Assembly: GCF_024362695.1 (NCBI RefSeq)
Contig: NC_065404.1
Span: 12,378,604 to 12,442,603 of the forward strand
Direction: 5' to 3'
DNA: 64,000 nt
Origin: Pectinophora gossypiella
Lineage: Eukaryota > Arthropoda > Insecta > Lepidoptera > Gelechiidae
In this document: positions 20,813 to 35,221 of the stretch, one piece after another
Layout of the letters: each line of letters begins with the position of its first letter
Position numbering within the stretch: the first letter of the stretch is position 1
Translations under genes and position numbers: made by a program
Notes under the pieces: generated by a model
Database searches by the model: none
Told to the model about the DNA's origin: nothing
The model's input: the letters and a program-made list of their open reading frames with translations, nothing else

Positions 20813-23800
20813 TTAGCGCAGAGTTTCGATACCAAAACCAAAATGACAGGTGAGGTTTTCGGGAATGGATTGCTTGGCAACTTCTTTAGCATCTTCTTTA
20901 CCTTTAGTGGGTTTAAGAGGTGTCAGTTGGTATTGTATCACCTGAAAATTTAAGATATTAATTTTATTTCAAGAACTTTTTTTAATTACGAAAGAAATTG
21001 AATGCTCCTTCAGAAGTCGTTGCAATAGGGTAGTTTCTAACTAGTCAAGTCAGTTACTTTTTACTAAATGTCAAAACACGATATCACTATGGATTTGTAT
21101 GTAAAAGCAACCTGTGACATCATAGAAAAATGTGACTAAATGTCGCACTTATTATTACGTTTTACTTTATTAAAATTCATGAATAAGTTAAATAGAAAAA
21201 AGAAAAAGTTTCTGTTACCTTTAGATTTGCCTTTATTTAGTAATCAAAATTTCATAATTTATCTTTGACCTAGCAAACTAACCAATTAACCAAGCTTTAC
21301 TAAGGCTGCTAAAAATCCATAAAAATGAAAAAAGAAAAAAAAAACATCAGATCTAACCTACTATTCGTAGGATCTAACAGCATGATTCTGGTAAATTAAG
21401 GTTGCTATATCAAAAGCTGCAAAAAAAAAATTAAAATATATTAAACTAACGGAAAGATCTCCGTCACCCCAATGCATAGCTTCTTTTGTGTTGAGTGAGT
21501 CATCCCAGTAGAAGTGCTGCGCCACTTGACTCCAGTCCAGGGTCTGGAGGCTACACTTGATGGTAGCTATTGTAACTTGCTGGTCAGCAGGAGGCTGCTT
21601 TATCGCCATAGCACTCTTCTTATCTGGTTTCTTCGTCGGCGTGTTCTATGTATACAACAAGTGGTAAACTGTTAGTACCAGTAGGGCTAACATGCACAAC
21701 GTGATAAAATGTTGTCATGGACATTTTATCGATTCTAACGATATAATTATGTCGTTTTGTTGCTTAGTGCTAATACGTGACCCCAAATAAGTAATGTCGT
21801 ATTGTCAAAATACGAACAAAATCATGTGTCACGCATGTGATGGAAAACACAAACTTCTCGCATGTTATCCCTGCTGGACGTAAACTAATATTACGAAAAT
21901 ACATAGCACTACGCACAATATGAACGATGTATTAAGCAAGGCTATATAGTTCCTAAGAAACTAAAACTAAAAGTAGTTAATGCCATATCCGGCAAATCTA
22001 CAATACGTCACGTTAAAAAGAATAACATAGACTGCTAAAATTTTATATATAATTTCTTTGCTATATAGACATAATAACATTTAATCGTTTTACCAAGGAA
22101 TAGATGAGTTTGATTGTGATGTTTGATCGGAATGTGTCCCTGAGAGCGGTCAGATCCGGGCAGAATATTCTGATAGTCGGTTCCTGGAAGTTCATTATCT
22201 TATTCCACGGCACCTTATTGCTCTCGAATAATGTAAAATGCTCTATTATTCGAGAACTTTTCGCTTCCAATCGAGCAAATATGTCAGTCTCTTCGCTCAT
22301 TGCTTCACCTTCTATAAAGGATAAACAAAATAAAATACTTCGTCACTCACTTAATTGTTGTTTCCGCTATAATACAAGGCAGTCATTCGGACAAAACAGA
22401 GTATTTTAGGGCATTGTTTAAGAGAACTTCATCATCGTAGCATTGATAGGATTGCAATTATAGGTTCTAGATCATGTAAATGTACGTTTGTTTACATGTT
22501 CTTCGACGAAATGAAAGAAGTTTGATCCATAGTTTTATTTCATAGGTTCCAATGGAAATCCCTGACACCAGGTTTGATGAGGCCGGTTATTGACCTCACA
22601 ATCCACACGAGCACAAAATAACAAATATTAATCATAAGGTATTTATTAGTTTAAAAATACGACTCACCAAAAATGCCAGATTTCTCTTTGCTGCTGATCA
22701 CTGAGCTGGGTATGGATTCATAGAAGTCGTCTTCTGGAGATGGCAGTAACTCCGTGAGGGACTCGTATCGTCGGAACATCAGAAAATTCCTTCGCACCGA
22801 GTCGAATAAAGGCAGCTCTAGGCTGACGTGGAAAGTTCCGGTCGCTCCCTACAGGTTTATTTGTAATTAAAGCATCTTACGTAACAATATGTATATTATA
22901 TTCCCTGAGGTCTTCTACAAGGTCATCGTCTGACTAGAGATTTCTAGAGACAGTGTGATAAATTTTCGTATCATTGACAAAGGTCCACTTTAGGTTGCTA
23001 GGTCAGTAGATAAAGTATCTAATGTTTTAAAAAAAATAAGAATATTCAATGATCTTGACCCTGGATGTTCACGCTAATAACATTAACGAAAGCGAATCTT
23101 AGATTGCATTTGCACATTACTACAAAATTTCAGGTAAAATGAGTTAAAAGACTGGACCTTATAGAAATACCTTTTTGTCTATTTTGTTTTGTTTTTTTGA
23201 AATCTGAAGGGATTCAGTTACATACTTAGATTACCTATGTCGTAGTCAAAAATGTTACTGCAGAGGTCGTTCTTACAAACCTTATCAGGCTTAGGTGGTA
23301 TAGGAGCAGACATAATTCGTATGACGGTGAAGACGAAGTAGGCAGACCGTAAGTCGTCTGGGTGGGGTTCAAAGTTCTCATCAGCTCGGTCCGTTGGCAA
23401 GACTTGGCGGTTGTCAAGCCACCTTAGACGGGGGAGTTTTGTGAGTGTTGTTCGCGCATACGCACAACACACCTGATGGAAAACAAGCAAATAAATAGAT
23501 CCCATAGAGAGTTAGTAAAGTATTTAAAAATATATTGTCCAGTCCAGAACCTCGAGACTTGTTGTATTTTATTGTATCCATATGACGTAGTGTACTGATA
23601 AAGCACATTGTTTCCAAACCTGAAAATCCAAACTCCCTTATTTTTACTCATTAAGTTATACGCCAACTTCATAAACCTTTAAGCAATAGTCTTTTTAGCT
23701 TTTATAGAACTGTTTACCATTGTTCAGGCCGTCATGTTATTATGCACAGACGGTCTTTCTGAAAGTTTACTTTACCCCTTTCAGCCTCCATGAGAGCGCT

Positions 23801-25622
23801 AAGTTTAGCGATATTAATGCCATCTATGAAAAGCACTGTGGACTACTTACTAAACTGATAAAGTAACGTACCGAGCAGGGGTTCCCTGCAAGTTGTAGAC
23901 CGGTGAGGTTTGGTAAGAGTGCCAGCTGTTCTAATAGCGGCTCCAGATCATAGATGTCGTTGTCAGACAAATCTAGGACAGTTAGGCTCTTAGGTAATAT
24001 TGAAATATGCAATATTCCTTCTGTAAACAACAGTATCAACATTTTTTAATAAATTATTATTTTTTAAAAATTATCTCACTATGTTGGTGTCAAGTTTTTA
24101 CTATTGATTGCATATAGCAATAACATCCATCATTGCGACCGTTTCTTTTGCTATGTATTTTTGGATGACTTCCGCATCAACTAGTAGGTAGGTTACAAAA
24201 GTGTAGTAAGTATTTGTTTTTAGTGAATCATATTCTGGTAATATTACCTACCAGTGGTCAACATGTTCTTGGCTAGTCCTAAATAAAGTAAATCTTGAGG
24301 TAGTTCGCGGACATTTTCCAATGTCGCAATACGATTCGCTTGCATCTCTAGAAGTCTGATTCCCTTGGCTAGCATTTCTCCGTCGACATTTGAAATATAG
24401 TTGCCGCACAGATTTAGAGTCACCAGTTTTGGGTACTTCTTTACACCTCTGTCCAAATCTGTCATCTGAAATTAATTATGAGAGTCAGACCTCGCTTTTC
24501 TTATGCATTACCTTTCAGTTTATACTTTCTACATACTTCATAACTTATACTTATATAATAACATTTAAAATCATCATCAAGTCATAATAATTGTCATTTT
24601 AAATGTTATATAACTACGACTGGTACATTATTATTTTTATATTGACTTTATATTTTAACACGTTTTCCTGAATTTATGTTTGGTTTATCGATTTATAATT
24701 TAGTAGGTGCATTTAAACTCCCATCAATATTATAAACTGTTCTTGAAAGTTGCCTACATTAATGAAACCTCCAAAATTAATTGCACGGTTCTTGAAGATA
24801 CAGTTCTTGAGTAAATAGTAGAGATTACCTGAATATCATTAACCCTTAATACATGTACTGTTTTCAAATGTTTTTTCAACACTTGTCTATTATTGGCTTT
24901 GACTGCATCCTTGATCAAGTGCAATAAGTTGTCAGTAATGTTATTGACACTTCGGAAGCACGTCTTCGCTTCTTCCACTCCGCAGTTTTCGTTATCCCAT
25001 ATAGCCATAGGCAGTAAGGTCTCCCAATGTTCTTGTAGAGTGAGCGTCGAGTGTTCGTCAAGAAAACCATGGAGTATGCTGTTCTTTATTTTATTATTTA
25101 GAGCGTCGGTGAATTTGAGTGTAGGTATGTCCTCTCTACGGCACAACTCTAGGTGATGACGAATAGCTGTACCCCGGATGTTCCAGTCGACACATTGGTC
25201 TAACCGATCCTGGAAACCTGCCATCAAACATTTTAAACTGTTATGCATTATTGTTATGGAAAATGGGAGGATACACAAAAACCTCCATTACCGGGAACTC
25301 CGCACTCACACAGCTATCAGTACACGACTGCCTGTTGTTTTAATCCAAATCAAAGAAAGAGGCTTGATAACTCTGAAAGCTTTGTTGGCTATACATATAG
25401 GTTGTTTTTAATGGAGTAGCGTGGTTGAGTATACCTACGCCATATTTCTAATTATTTTAAGGCTAGGGCTCTCTTAAAATATGATTTCAGGTTCTGGAAA
25501 TTAACAGGATAATGTTCAGAATTACCTTCCACCGCATCTTCAGCAAGATAAACCAGGCTTGAGTCACTTATTTGGAGTCGCGCTGCAGGGGCGGCAACTT
25601 TGGCAGCAGCTTTTGGTGGCAT
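20813..25622 (-). CDS. Leucine-rich-repeat protein, LRRC43-like, 9 exons, 587 aa
   Basis: Exons (high to low): 25526-25622, 24829-25217, 24252-24465, 23872-24020, 23281-23472, 22668-22848, 22094-22311, 21451-21645, 20813-20941; all GT-AG, phases consistent. The N-terminus (MPPKAAAKVAAPAARLQ) is Ala/Lys-rich. A helical region fills exon 2. Leucine-rich repeats fill exons 3-4 (LVTLNLCGNYISNV, LLEMQANRIATLENV, LLYLGLAKNMLT, LTVLDLSDNDIYDLEPL, LTGLQLAGNPCS) and an LRR cap (LPRLRWLDNRQV) is in exon 5. The rest has no recognised domain. No signal peptide or membrane segment is seen, so it is probably cytosolic. Layout and repeat spacing resemble vertebrate LRRC43, a link made from memory of that family. 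The stop lies about 430 bp upstream of the SLC6 start on the same strand. Confidence 0.88.
21028..21287. repeat. MITE, copy 1 of 3
   Basis: About 260 bp with short inverted ends (tagttt.ctaactag and ctagcaaacta). The body contains tcagttactttttactaa and a run around tgacatcatagaaaaatgt. A well-matched inverse copy is at 39655-39905 and a weaker one at 29950-30190. It lies in the last intron of the LRR gene. Confidence 0.65.
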
Positions 25623-25926
25623 TCTTATATTTCCTTGGAGAGATTGATTAAATTAGACGTAAGTACTTAAAAAAACTAAAAAAACCTGTATACATTTAAA
25701 CCACTTGGAGATTGTCTAACAAGAAACATAATATTGTATAACTTCAAAATTTTGCATGAATATGACAGATGAAAGTAAAAACCAAAATAAAAAGTCAATG
25801 TTTCAGAAAAAGGAGGTTCCTATGTGTCTACGACAATCTGCTTATAATGTACGGAAATACTATGTATTAAATGTCTGTGCTATAATATTGATTAAAATAA
25901 GGTTATGAGATTCGACTTATTACTTA

Positions 25927-26137
25927 TTAGGAGGAGTGGTCATAATTTTCATCAAGATTTTCTTTTTCCATTTTCCGCGCGGCGTCGGTAAAACAGTAAA
26001 TTCTGTTTAGCTGTGTTCCGCTAGATGCCGCTGTGCGACACATGTTTAGGTCACAGTTTGCTGTGTTCGCGTCACTTATGTCAGACAGATTCGCGTGTGT
26101 TCGCGATTGACATGGTCCAAAGTCCGGTATTAGCCCG
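25927..26137 (-). CDS. Possible terminal exon of an unknown gene
   Basis: The minus strand is open from about 26193 to a TAA at 25927. A good acceptor (actctctcag) ends at 26138, and the frame after it encodes some 70 residues of normal composition (for example ANLSDISDANTANCDLNM and CFTDAARKMEKENLDENY). The only in-frame start near the beginning is non-ATG, which favours an exon over a stand-alone gene. No upstream exon was found, and no domain is recognised. It lies just upstream of the LRR gene on the same strand and next to the GC-rich segment at 26.3 kb. Confidence 0.3.
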
Positions 26138-26299
26138 CTGAGAGAGTATTGTAATTCTTTAGTCAATAAATCGGCACGTTTCGAAGCCTCCCACTACATT
26201 TCCGTATGATCATAAGACATTTGATTTATTTCAAGCTCGGCTTCAGGGCACGAGCATCCGTTTCATGTTTTATTATTGAATATTTTCGTGTATAAAATT

Positions 26300-26608
26300 T
26301 TCGTGCTGTCTAGTTGACAGATGAAGTTCGCGTTACTCCTGTTCGTGGTGGTTGACATTGACATGCAGTGCGCGGGAATTTCGAGTAAAGTTTTGCGGAT
26401 GAAGTAAATCTGCGGTGTGTCGGAGAGTCAAGAGTCGCGCGAATGTGTGCTAAGTGAAAGTAAGGTGTGCAATGCGGTTGTGCAGCGGCGAGGTTGCCAA
26501 GACTTGCGAGCCCTCGCGCCTCCGCGCTTGGCAAAAGACCATATGTGCAAGGAATTCAACACTGTTTACTTCCGCTTGAAGTTTGCTACAGTTTATTGTC
26601 TTAAGAGG
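26300..26608 (+). promoter_or_regulatory. GC-richer segment: candidate promoter and 5' UTR exon of the SLC5 gene
   Basis: CpG content rises sharply against the AT-rich surroundings. A good donor (cttaagag then gtatga) follows at 26608/26609. The SLC5 start exon at 32218 begins at a splice acceptor, so an upstream non-coding exon is required; this is the best candidate seen. Short ORFs on both strands here have no domain. The link is inference. Confidence 0.35.
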
Positions 26609-29600
26609 TATGAAACTATCATTCTTTTACAGTTTTGTCACTTAAAACTTGGGTAGAGCCGGTTGCTTTTCCACATAAACGCTGTGTGTTTAGGACTACT
26701 TGTGATATAGATGATTCTAGACTATGTTGCTTAACTATTACCTTTAATTTAATCCGTCGGAGGCAATAATTTTGCACTTTATATTTTTTAGCATTTATAG
26801 AACAAAATAGTAGATAGATTCGGGAGCTGTCGCTGTAGGAAGCAACAGGTCAGGAAAACATTAAGAACTTTGAGAGTGTCGGTCATGAAAAGTGGTTAAC
26901 TTTTAAATCGAAGTAGCAAATACTGATTTGGTTTTATTGGTGTTAGACATAGAAACATGTATAACATTATAGAGCAATATTTTTTATCCAACTCATAAAA
27001 TACCGTGCAATGTTAGTAAACTGTATAGGACCATGGTTTTTTTGTTAGGTATTGGTTTTTTCCACTTCATGTAGGTATTATAGGTTATATAATACCAAGG
27101 AATATTCAATGTAGGTACCTAATGTACGTATTCGGTTTGTATGTATGTTATTATTTTCCACCGGAACTGCAACACGTAGATATAGGTCATATTTTTTTTG
27201 GCTTTTTTTTCGTTTAGCATGCCTATATGTATACTATACATACTATACATACAATATACATTGTATGGGTAGTAAAGTTGTAGGTACGTAAGTACACTAT
27301 ATTATAACCTATCCACGCGAACTTTAAATATTCGCACAAAACCAGAATCAATATGGAATTTTAATGTCGGTGGTCAAATTTTTTTTATTTTTGTTCGTTT
27401 AGCTAGCGAAATAAATAATCTTACAGATATGCAAATAAAAATGATCGAAGGAGTATCAAATGATATATTATTGATAAGTACTTGATGCCAATGACTTAGA
27501 AAGTGGACAGATCTTCTCATCGTACATCATTTATATACCATATATACCAAACTAAATATATCCGTAAATCAATCGAATGAATTATAATATTATTCAATAC
27601 AGTTTTAATGATCTATAGCGTTTTGCCAAGGTAATGTTATTTCAGATGAAGAAATCAAAACTAGAAACATTGACCTGGTTTGTCGTTACTAAAAGTGTTA
27701 TTTGACGTCAGCGTCAGCTCTATTACGTAAAAATTAACAGTAAACACAAATATTGATGGTGTCATCAATCAAACGTAATACACGATCAATGTTGATGTGT
27801 CATATTATAATTATGTTCGTAATTGTAGACCTGTGGACGTACGAAACGCCTCTGGAGACGGTCCAATATCGTGACACAATGTTAAAGGCGTAAAAAAGAC
27901 GATTCTTGCATCTTGAAACATCAACTAGATTGTAGTTTATCTATATATAATTGTCGGGTAATAATACATCGCATTTACGACTCACGATATCGTCGCTTCA
28001 TAGTGAAAACCACATAAGCGCCTTTTGAAAATTCATATTCTGACGTGGTTTTCTTCAACAACCTTTTAATTAATTGCAGATTTCATCATCTCCCTAGCAT
28101 TATCCCGTTTTTCTCAAAATCTGCCGTTTTTTTTTACGTTGGGAAATGCATTTACGCATGCTCGCCGCCATGGGGGACTCCAGGATCTCTACAATCCCAC
28201 CTACCCACTAAAACCCAACGGTGTTCGTCTTGCCGCCTGGATTGGAGCCACGCTTACCTAACCTGAAGATTTGACAGGTTCGGTTTTTTACGGGTTATTT
28301 AATTAATTTTATTCCATGTAAAAATTTAAACCGCAAGTTTTTACCTAGTTTGAAAATAGCTTGTCTTGTGATTGGAAGTTTTGAGAACAATAATCACATC
28401 CGAATGCGATTTTTCAAATAGGCGCTTACGTGTTTTTCATTATAAGGCTACGGCAGTTATATTAACCGTAGGCTAGGAGTTCCAACTATTAAGATAACGG
28501 TACACCCACCAAACTACCGGTTACTACTTACTGATGTAAGTACAGTACATAGTTGTTAAATGAGCAATTCAGGTGCCTATGGCAGTTGAATAATAACCCT
28601 TACACGAGGGTTGCTGATTTACCTTACAATCCACACGATAGAAGGACCTATCAAATCAAAGATATTATACCTAATTAAATAAGAATAAATATGCATATTA
28701 TTAATATTTTAAAACTGAAACACTCTTTTTTCACTTTATTGCATTTTACTTTCTTTAGATTTGTTTTTGTCTGTGATTTTTTTTATATTAATTTTATTCT
28801 TTACTTTAACTTGCAATGTGAAGAATGAAACTGTTTTATCGAAAAAATAGTAATTTCGCCGAGCCCTGTGATTTTACGGAACACTTATGTTGCGCGCAGC
28901 CCAGTTTAGGAATCGCTGCCGTAGACTAAAATTAATATAAAAACAGTAAGTAATTGCAGTAAAAACAGTAAGTTGTCACAATGTAAAATTACTTAAAGTA
29001 CTATTCCTCATGTCCGATCAGAGTTTCCATCGAATTTATTATTTATAATTATTGTTTGGGGGAGACTGATAACTTGTAGACTTCCACGAGACGCCCAATT
29101 AAGCAGATGACTGGGTCAAAGATTATAAATTGCTAATGTTTTTATTATCGTTTGTTTGTTTATGTTCCTATGGTCAAAAATAAAATGATAAAAAATTATA
29201 AATATCAACAATACATCGTGTAGTGTAGCCGACATTGCATAACATTTTACCGTCTTTACCGTCTACGGGGCTGAAAATAAACGACTTTAAGATTTCGACA
29301 TAGCAAACTTCATAACAACACGATTATTTTGAACACAAGTGATTTTATTACTAAATTATACATTTCAGTACCCACGCATTTCACATTTACCAAGGTGACA
29401 TTCCTTTGGAGACAATTTTACACTGTATTAAAGTACCTAACTTGTTTTATTTACTGTTTGTTTATACATTAAGATACCTCTACGGCTAATTACAGTGGGT
29501 TTGATTCCGAGTCCGATTCATTTACTATTTATACTACCTACTGGTATAATGCTCATAATATCTAATTATATTTCGTATACCTTATTTAAAATTTTTAATA

Positions 29601-30184
29601 TTATGTAGCTCCTAATAATGCCGTACCTTTGATTACTGGTCATCATATTTTTTCAATAAAATTACTCATTAATTATACATCAATGTTTTTTTGTAAAGAA
29701 ATACGCACCATAAAATTATGTTATCGAATAAAGTCTTAGTTCTAATTAAACTTAGCAAGAGCTGAGCGAAGTGGATGCAGCTAGTTTAGAATTAAGTATT
29801 CCATGACGTTATTCAACTTTAGTGTCACTAAAAATACATTTTTCGTTGTTTTAATATGTATGTCTTTAAAGGTTACGGACTGGATATTTTGTTTAGTATT
29901 AAATATTGTCATTGACATTCAACTGTCTGCTACTTGGTAGGAGCAGTAATATGCTACATGACAACCTAGTCAAATGAGATACTTTTTACGAAACGTCAAA
30001 ACCAAAGTTTTCTTTGGAGTTTGTATGGAAATACTATCCTGTGACGTCATCAATATAAGCGGTCAAACGTCGTACTCATTGTTACTTAATTCTTAAATAA
30101 AATTCGAATATAAGTCGAAAAGTAAAATGAGATTGATTTTTGATCATCTTAGATTTGCTTCTATTTCCAGATTAGCGTTTTATA
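26609..30184. other. Non-coding stretch, probably intron 1 of the SLC5 gene
   Basis: AT-rich with no supported exon. A SINE-type fragment lies at about 28130-28300 (gccgccatggggg to cctgaagatttgacagg), a SINE body fragment at 28495-28650 and a MITE copy at 29950-30190. The segment near 27985-28045 (catagtgaaaaccacataagcg) recurs near 33830. Confidence 0.5.
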
Positions 30185-30476
30185 GTTTTTTTTTTTTTTT
30201 AAATTAAGATGGGTTTGCTCTTGACCTCACTCTTCCACGAGGTAAAGAAGGGGTCGACGGTGGAGCGAGCTTATCCAGATGCCTATTCAGCCGAGACTTA
30301 AAGGACCCCAGGTTACAAGATGCAAGAAACACCAACGCCGGCAGCTTATTCCATTCCTTCATCCCATTTATCCAGTCAAATAGGTACCCTGTTGTTAGTA
30401 GGTATATTGATTTAAAAACTCCGGGTGATACGAGTAGCTGGGCGACTCCGACCGGTATAATGTGATCACGTGGCAA
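30185..30476 (-). pseudogene. LINE ORF C-terminal fragment with poly(A)
   Basis: The minus-strand frame (90 codons) contains EWNKLPALVFLASCNLGSFK and SRLNRHL, typical of the extreme C-terminus of LINE reverse-transcriptase ORFs. A poly-T run at about 30188-30200 (poly-A on the minus strand) follows. It is a 5'-truncated, inactive insertion. Confidence 0.75.
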
Positions 30477-31763
30477 CTTTACACAGTTCGATCTTGCAAC
30501 AAAATCGCAGACCCGGCTACTATTTACTTAAGCAAGTATGTAATCGTTTCATATGTCATGTCAAAGGCCTTTAATGGCTCAGTAGTAGCCTTTACACCCA
30601 TGTTGATAAAGTCGGTCATCGATCTCACAACCGCGAGAGAAGATGAGTTGTTCTGAGTATAATGGTACAGATTATTTGTATATATTTTGATCAGTTAGAT
30701 ACCTTCTGCAATTCATATATCCGGAATGATATATAAGTAAAAATAAATATATATAAATTTAATATACTTATGAGAGAGAGAGGGATATAATAATTATGAG
30801 AAACCCCCTTAAACTTCAAAAATGTTTAAAGTATTTACTTAAAAATAACTTAGTTTTAAATTATTGTTAAGATAAGTATTGTTTGTATACCTAGATAGCG
30901 CTCTCTCATATTTGATTTGTGCGTATTTATTTATAAGAACTACCATACTTACCATATGACATGCAAAATATAAGTAAATAAATGATATGCAACAGCGAGC
31001 ATTTTAAGTGTAGAACGGATGACATTTGAAAATCAAAAACATGTTAATTCTAATTTTAACCGAAATTCGTTTTGCTAAAATTGTATTCTGTATACAATTT
31101 CGCATTAGTCTAATGGAAGGTTCTTTAGCAGACAGGAAAATTTAGGACTATAATACAAATATATTTTGCTAAGTACACATTTTTAGGTATGTAGTCTGTA
31201 TACCATCGACCATTACAATAAAACATTTTTTTTGACGTGACTTATTGTAGATTTGCTGCAGATGGCATTAATTACTTGGGCTGACAAATACAATAAAACA
31301 AAAAAAAATCAAAAAGCAACAAAAAAAATACACGCTCCAATTTATACCTGTGTGGGACCCAATCATTGATGTGCCGTTCCCAAACTTATGTAAAAAGCTT
31401 TATTACCTAAGTACTTAACCTTTAGGCAGATAAAACCAGACAAGCAAGAACAATTTGAAAAAGAAAAGTAGCTAGTGCCCTTACAATTAAACAGTTTTTA
31501 CAACGGGAACATTCCTACTATGGGAATATTGGAATATTCCCGAGATCGGCACACCACTGGACATATTCATGTAGGGCTGCTTAATATTATTTATACTTTG
31601 ATAAGATATTTTATGTTCATATCCCTGGTTCATATATGTTATTATCCCTTTTCCACAAGGTCCGCTTAACTAATCTGAAGATTTGACAGGTTTTTTACAG
31701 AAGCGATTAACACGCTTTACGCGCGCGCGCTCGCGTTATTTTACTTTTGATTTTTATTTTTGA

Positions 31764-32150
31764 CTAGCTTTTGCCCGCGACTTCGTTCGTGTGGCGTGTA
31801 TCTATATTACGCGGATTTGATTTTATCATACAAATGTTTTTTCCCGCTAACTCCCGTTCCCGTGGGAATATTGCAATATCCTGTTGCAACTAAGCTTTAA
31901 GTTTACTAAGGTACCTGCATGCCAAATTTCAAGCGTCTAACTTAAGCGGTTTAGATTTTTCATACAAAAGGATTTTCCCGTTAATTCCCGTTCCCGTAAG
32001 AATTTCGGGAATTCCTTTCTTAGTGCACCTCCACGATACCTAAGCTACGTCCCTTCCAAATTTCAAGTGCCTACGTTTAGCCGTTTAGGCTGTGCGTTGA
32101 TATGTCAGTCAGTCAGTTTCTCCTTTTATATATTTAGATTAGATTTGCAG
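31764..32150 (-). repeat. Interspersed repeat (Helitron-like end), inverted copy
   Basis: Begins actagcttttgcccgcgac and runs through segments (cccgctaactcccgttcccg, gtacctgcatgccaaatttc, ggaattcctttcttagtgc) that are found in the opposite orientation in the large repeat at 35130-37195. It ends about 70 bp upstream of the first SLC5 coding exon. The CTAG terminus next to a small GC-rich stem recalls Helitron 3' ends, but the class is not certain. Confidence 0.7.
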
Positions 32151-32241
32151 CTTTTTTTGGTCTGAGGTAAGATATTTTATGCTATAGTTACTTCATTCTT
32201 TCAACATTCTTTCCCAGGTGTGTGCAAGATAACGGTGCAAG

Positions 32242-35172
32242 ATGCCGTTCACGGTGAAGGAGGGTGGTTTCGCGACGTCAGACTACGTGGCGTTCGGCGT
32301 GCTGTGCGTGGCGTCATGCGCCGGCGGCCTGTGGTACAGCGCCATCGGCTCGCGGAAGAAGACCATAGTCGATATCCGCGACTACCTGCTCGGAGGGAAG
32401 ACCATGTCCACGTTCCCCGTCGCCATGTCGCTAATAGCCAGGTATAATATTTTTTTGCTATTATATACATTTTTATGGAAAACTCGCAAAGATAATATAC
32501 TTAGATGCTTTTCTTACTCGGACGGGATTCAAGCTCGCAGCTCATGCTAAGCCGAGGCGAGCGGATAGCATTTTAACTATTACACCACCGAGCCATCATG
32601 CTGTTATATGATTTTTTCAATATGTAACTTGCATCATGCAAGAGCGCGAATACCGTCTAAATCAGAATTGTTTGTGTTTAGATATTTTTTTCTTTGTGAG
32701 GTATTTGAGCTTGGTCTGACCGCTAGCGCTGCTGTACCGCGTCTTGGGTGGCCAGGAGGAGGGAAATCGAAAGCACTAGTTCGAATAATGCGGGTGACAG
32801 TCAGAGTGGATGAAACCCAGATGCGGTATAGTAGGTCAGAATAAAAATAATTATAATATGCAAAAATATTATTAGCTAAAACGTGTATTGTAGAGCTTTT
32901 GATGATAATATGCGATTTGTGGTTTTGTGTAATATTTGGATGCTGACTAGCAAAAAAAATCAGTTATAATTTATAATACGTCATTTATAGCTAGGAATAA
33001 TAACTGCCATAGTTAATTCAACGTACTTTGGTGACTCTACACTCGATTAATTTCTTCTTCATCTTCTTTACTATAGTCTTGAGGCTCATAGAAAATAGTT
33101 ATTTGTCAACAAGAGAGGAAAATTACGTATCGTGTGCGAGTTTCGTGTTTAAATTACAAACTAGCGAAGTAGTCTACAATTTACTCGCTGCGGTCAAGAT
33201 TCTAATGTACTGGGCGTAATGACTGATTAAAAAGCACGAGTCATAAGACTTTAAAAGAAGATGTAGCAAAAATATACTTGTAATACCAAAATTATCAAGA
33301 ATATGATGTGTACGGTAGATAAAAAAAAAATCTATTATGTAATAACAAAACGGGATATTATACTTACAATGATAAGATACTATTGCACCCAAGAGAGTTA
33401 TACTGCGATGATAAATTCAATGATATTGATAAGCACTCTAGACTGAACGTGTAAATCTTTTAGATATCAATCTAATTCCATCAAATAGCAATGCGATTAA
33501 ACGTTTATCTAACCCCCCTGTCCACAAAAATGTCCTTGAATGCGTTATGTCAGTAACATTTTGAACAAGTTTGCTAAATATATTTCTAAATATTCGAGCC
33601 TAATGTACCTACATGCGTCCATAATTGTATTTAATGGGTTGTTTTTTATGGGTTGATGGGGTTGGTAATCCGTCTCATAACCCACACTATAGAAGAACAG
33701 AACGGTATTTAATAAGATGCAGATAGGTACATAGAAACTTGTTATCTAAATATAATAGTGAGTTCTGCCAGTCGCGTAAAAAAAAAAGCTATTAATATTT
33801 ACTGATCTATACACATTAATATTCGTCGCCTCATAGTGAAAACCACGTAAGCGCGTTTATGAAAAATAACATTCTGATGTGCTTCCTTCCACAAAACCTC
33901 GTTTTCTTCCAATTAATTTCATTCCGGGTAAAAATGAGCGATATTGCAATCGACGGTCCCCAAACACACGATAGATGGCGTAGTTCACTTTTAACACACC
34001 AAGGTTGGTCCTATTTTCCCTTTGCTGGGGTCATAATTATTCAAAAACGTAATGTAATGGCAGAAGCATATATAAAACTAATAGGTGCTTGATATTTGGA
34101 TGACATTATGTATTGAATGATGTTGCTACCTATATTGCTTATAAATCTTTATTTTGATCAGAATAATAATGGGTGGAAGTTGTAATTGTACCTTAGTGTA
34201 ATAAAAAGGGTCATCATTTATACCTAAAAACAAAGATAAAAGATGCACCAGAAATCAGAAATCAGAATCATTTATTCAACGTAATTATCATGGATAAATC
34301 AAATCAAATATACTTTATTGCACACAACATACAAAACAAATTAACACAGATGACGATAAATACAGTACAATCTGGCGGCCTTATTGCTAAGCAGCAATTT
34401 CTTCCAGGCAACCAGTGTATAGAAAACATTATTACAATTTGGTGCGGGACAGTGCAACATCTTGTATAAAATAATAAATACTAAACTAAACAAACTTGAT
34501 AAACTTGTTGAAGGTCAATGTAACATTTTCGAATTTACGTCATTTCGCAAGGTGTTATGGCTGAGGAGAAGAAATGACAAGAAACTGCAACAGCAACACC
34601 TCTTTTAAAAACCAATGAGGGTATACATTACAAGTTATTTAATAACTAGAGGAACACATTCAATACCAGACATTTTTATCATTTAGGTAGTCATTAATCT
34701 TATAATAAGCTTTTTTACATAATATGGCATATGTCTGTTATACATGATATTAGAAGTTTATACGAAGAATAAACTTAACAACGCCATCTATCGTGTTTTT
34801 GGGGAAGGCCGATTGGAAAGTCCCTCTTTGAGACCGCAATTTTTTATCTGGATTGAAACTAGCTTATCTATTGCGAGGTTTTGTTAGCAAAAATCACGTC
34901 AGTATATGTTTTTTCCAAAAAGGCAATATGTGTATTGGTTATTAAACGTGATAAACTTTGTATGGGACATACACTAATAGTCTACCATTTATGGTCAGTC
35001 ACATCTCTAGCGCGAGCAAACCAACGCGTCTCAATGTTTGGATCTTGTAATCTTCTATACTTATAATAAATCTGTAGAGAGGTCAATTCTGTACATTAAA
35101 TATTTTTTCAAAATAACTATCAGGGGGTGATAAGTGATCGATACTGATGCCAAAAATGCAATCAGTAAAATT

Positions 35173-35221
<49 letters not shown>

